Source: Argonema antarcticum A004/B2 (GTDB lineage: Bacteria > Cyanobacteriota > Cyanobacteriia > Cyanobacteriales > Aerosakkonemataceae). Taken from it: a stretch of 64,000 nt of DNA. How positions within the stretch are numbered: the stretch's first letter is position 1; each line of letters opens with the position of its first letter. The notes beneath the pieces are model-generated. The model made no database searches and was not told the DNA's origin. It saw only the letters and a program-made list of their open reading frames with translations. The DNA is taken from positions 1 through 64,000 of the forward strand of contig NZ_JAIQZN010000033.1 in NCBI RefSeq assembly GCF_023333585.1, read 5' to 3'. Both the position numbers and the translations under genes were made by a program. This document shows, piece after piece, positions 61,746-64,000 of the stretch.

Positions 61746-64000
61746 CTATTCTTTGGATGCAGGGTTTGATAATTCTTTGCGTAGCGGAGGATTTGGGTAA
61801 GTTCCAGTGAGGACTTGCTTAAATTCTCTGAGTACCTGTTCGGGATTTTGCCTTGGTTCGAGGGTTAATATCAGCAATCCTCCCCTACAGCGAGTGGCGC
61901 TACTTTCTAGAAACCTCTCTGGACGCGCAACGCATAAGATAGTTCGACGATTCATCCGTCCATAAGTAATGCGGTTGGAATCCAAATCCCCAGATGCACG
62001 ATACTCTTGCAACCTAGCAGAAACTTGCTGACAGCGCAAGCGAGGATCGTAACCCCAGGGTGTGAAGCGATTAGATTCCCAACGAATGAGGGGTCGATCG
62101 CCATTTTGGGTGCGATCGACTGTTACCCGACCGCTAGTTGGATCGCAGTAGAATGTCTGGGTAATAGGAGGCTTAATAACAACAGTTTCCGGTGGTTTAG
62201 GCTCGATAGGATTGGGATTTTGTCCCGAAGGTGGATTAGTCCCTTGCGGAGGTATAATAATATGAGTTTTTGAACAGTCTGTTTGATTAATTTGACAGAG
62301 TTCCTGAGCAATTTCTCTTGCATTTAAACTGTCTCCACGGTCACTGTAAATTTTATAAGCTTTGTTCAATTCCTGGATAGCTCCTGGTAAATCATTATAT
62401 GCCCGCAGTCTTATGCCTAGCTCTGTGTAAACTTCAGCCCTCAGATCGGGGCGCTCTCCCTTCTCAAATCGCTCTTCAGTTAGCTTAACAGCCATATTTA
62501 TGGTGTCAAGTGCTTTCTTACGATAAAAATTTGCATTTTCAGGTGCATTTTGTTTCTCGTTAAACCATCTATAGTAATAATCGTACACATCGCTTAGCTG
62601 CCGCATTACTAAAGGATCTTTAGCCATCTTATCCTCGATTCCCTGCCAGAATTTTAGCGCTAAGTCTCGATTGCCATTTCTGTTGAGATATTTGCCAATT
62701 TCTATATAGATATAGCTATCTTCTGGAGCCGCTTTTATAGCTCTCTCCCATATTTTCAATGCTTTGTCTTCATTATGCTTATATTGATAGTAATACATTC
62801 CTACTGAAACCAGACCCGTAGCATCAACTTCGTTTGTAGCATCACCTTTGTTTGTAACTGAAGCACACTCTTTTTTATTGTCGTCGTATTGTTTTGCCAG
62901 CTTACACGCCTCTTTTTCAGCCATAACTAAGTACTGATTTTCTTCCTTTTTTGTATTAATGTTAATCAGAGCGCGAATGAGATAAATGTGTGGCCTATTG
63001 TCTGCTGGATATATAATATTTTCTTCTTTCCCTTCTACTTTCATTTTTATTTCTTCTTTTGTCAAAATCTTTTTTATTTCCTTATCAGCCTCTCCAACTA
63101 ATCCTTCTTCAAAGTATACAGCAGCCTGTTTGAGAAGAATATTTGTTCTAAAAAGATCAGGGTTTCCAAATTTCTTCTTACTCTCTTCTACTATTTCTTC
63201 CTTTTCTTCCTTTTCTTCGTCGTACCGTTGCTTCGCATTCACTCTGTTGGTATTATCCAGTGCCAACTTATAATTATCATGGGCATTTTTATAGTCTTTC
63301 AAAAAATAGTAAGCATCAGCCATAGCAGCATAAGCTTCTAAGTAATCTTTATCGGCCATTACAACTTCTTTGAAAGAATCTATAGCATCATTTAAAGACT
63401 TTTCTCCATTTCCAGTGGTTTCAGCATTTCCAGTTGTTTTACCTTTGCTGACCATTTTACGACCATTTCTTAGCAGTCGTAGACCCTGAATGTATTTACT
63501 TTCAGCCGCATTTTGTGTGTTCGATTGCGGAGGAGTATCTTCAATTTGTTTTTTTAAACTATCTATTAACTCTTGAGATATTTGCGAAAAGAACCAATTT
63601 CTTTTTTGAGAATTGCTTTCTCGTATTTGATTTATAAAGGTTTGAATTGGAATTGCTGAACTCTTATACCTTTGAGTATAACTAGCAGTGAAAATTCCAC
63701 TAATTTCCGGTATCACTACTATATTTGCCCGACCACCATTACCATGAATTCCTATAACCAGGTCTGGATTATTTTCATCAACGGCTGGCCCCCCGCTCAT
63801 GCCACTTGCTGTGGTAGCATCATATGTCATTGCATATCCTTTTGAAATTCTTCCTGATTCGTCAAGGTTCCGAAGTTCGAGGATTGTTCCTGTGCCATAA
63901 TTAGGTTTTAGAGGATTCTCATCAAGCTTCTCAGGATCGGGCTCAAGCGCGGGCCATCCGTAAACACCTGTAGGGTTTAATTCTTGGGCAGCAAAGGCAG
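61746..64000 (-). CDS. trypsin-like protease / TPR / COP23-domain protein, 5' end beyond window
   Basis: The minus-strand frame is open to the right edge; upstream of ATG 63830 it continues ESGRISKGYAMTYDATTASG MSGGPAV, so the serine-protease active site (GMSGGP) is in this protein and the start is outside. Then come about six TPR-like blocks (residues 140-520 of the visible part), a Pro-rich linker (GTNPPSGQNPNPIEPKPPE) and a C-terminal COP23 domain: FYCDPTSGRVTVDRTQNGDR, FTPWGYDPRLRCQQVSARLQ, NRRTILCVARPE and RCRGGLLILTLEP. COP23 is a cyanobacterial membrane protein with circadian expression. Likely periplasmic or surface. Confidence 0.85.
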   Translation of the reverse strand, partial: AFAAQELNPTGVYGWPALEPDPEKLDENPLKPNYGTGTILELRNLDESGRISKGYAMTYDATTASGMSGGPAVDENNPDLVIGIHGNGGRANIVVIPEISGIFTASYTQRYKSSAIPIQTFINQIRESNSQKRNWFFSQISQELIDSLKKQIEDTPPQSNTQNAAESKYIQGLRLLRNGRKMVSKGKTTGNAETTGNGEKSLNDAIDSFKEVVMADKDYLEAYAAMADAYYFLKDYKNAHDNYKLALDNTNRVNAKQRYDEEKEEKEEIVEESKKKFGNPDLFRTNILLKQAAVYFEEGLVGEADKEIKKILTKEEIKMKVEGKEENIIYPADNRPHIYLIRALININTKKEENQYLVMAEKEACKLAKQYDDNKKECASVTNKGDATNEVDATGLVSVGMYYYQYKHNEDKALKIWERAIKAAPEDSYIYIEIGKYLNRNGNRDLALKFWQGIEDKMAKDPLVMRQLSDVYDYYYRWFNEKQNAPENANFYRKKALDTINMAVKLTEERFEKGERPDLRAEVYTELGIRLRAYNDLPGAIQELNKAYKIYSDRGDSLNAREIAQELCQINQTDCSKTHIIIPPQGTNPPSGQNPNPIEPKPPETVVIKPPITQTFYCDPTSGRVTVDRTQNGDRPLIRWESNRFTPWGYDPRLRCQQVSARLQEYRASGDLDSNRITYGRMNRRTILCVARPERFLESSATRCRGGLLILTLEPRQNPEQVLREFKQVLTGTYPNPPLRKELSNPASKE

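Overview
The window comes from a cyanobacterium, most likely a filamentous Oscillatoriales-type genome (Microcoleus, Oscillatoria or Kamptonema relatives); the genus is inference. Direct support is the photosynthesis gene set (psaM, psbD, chlP), the circadian regulator rpaA, cyanobacterial families such as UPF0367, an SLH-OprB porin and a COP23 domain, and the very frequent HIP1 octamer GCGATCGC in genes and spacers.

1-22 kb is mostly housekeeping: a heptanucleotide repeat, scpA, a nucleotide-sugar pyrophosphorylase, arginine decarboxylase speA, ndk, a Uma2 nuclease, a TerC membrane protein, the tiny photosystem I gene psaM, TPR and DnaJ proteins, a GST, a duplicated-domain QueD-like protein, an rrf2-cysK pair, a large outer-membrane porin, a stand-alone psbD, UPF0367 with an ABC ATPase, and a YacP-type NYN nuclease. 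The 18.1-19.1 kb gap holds a twice-frameshifted ribbon-helix-helix gene and a compact unit that could encode a 23-residue peptide.

22.46-23.43 kb is the most striking locus. A tRNA-Asn(GUU) gene is split inside its anticodon by an 898-nt group I intron that carries a LAGLIDADG homing endonuclease. The endonuclease frame starts in a probable P8 loop and stops just before the 3' strand of P7.

23.4-40.6 kb holds a class V aminotransferase, an AAA ATPase, a REC-GGDEF-EAL protein next to a decayed receiver fragment, an SDR, YihY and DUF389 membrane proteins, an MscS-derived fragment, two alpha/beta hydrolases, a Yip1 protein, rpaA behind an 800-nt gene-free leader region, two paralogous PEP-CTERM proteins, and chlP.

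40.6-43.9 kb is a CRISPR array (26 repeats, 25 spacers) with no cas genes in the window. Its last repeat runs into a 5'-truncated tnpB that keeps its right-end stem-loop, followed by a headless cysteine-rich frame. 44.1-54.2 kb has a giant Ser/Thr kinase-ATPase-GAF-histidine kinase, a REC-histidine kinase, cysA and a peptide-type ABC binding lipoprotein.

54.3-61.7 kb is a genomic island of one- and two-gene cassettes: toxin-antitoxin pairs (RelE, VapC x2, BrnT), a detached polymorphic-toxin tip with probable immunity gene, DUF6887/DUF6888, DUF5674, and a clan AA protease pair. From 55 to 61 kb every cassette boundary carries a copy of the same dispersed repeat, always in the same orientation whatever the gene direction. 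One cassette has been duplicated almost perfectly. The window ends inside a protease-TPR-COP23 protein. A second, MITE-like repeat family (TATAGC ... GCTATA ends) and several palindrome families are scattered through the rest.
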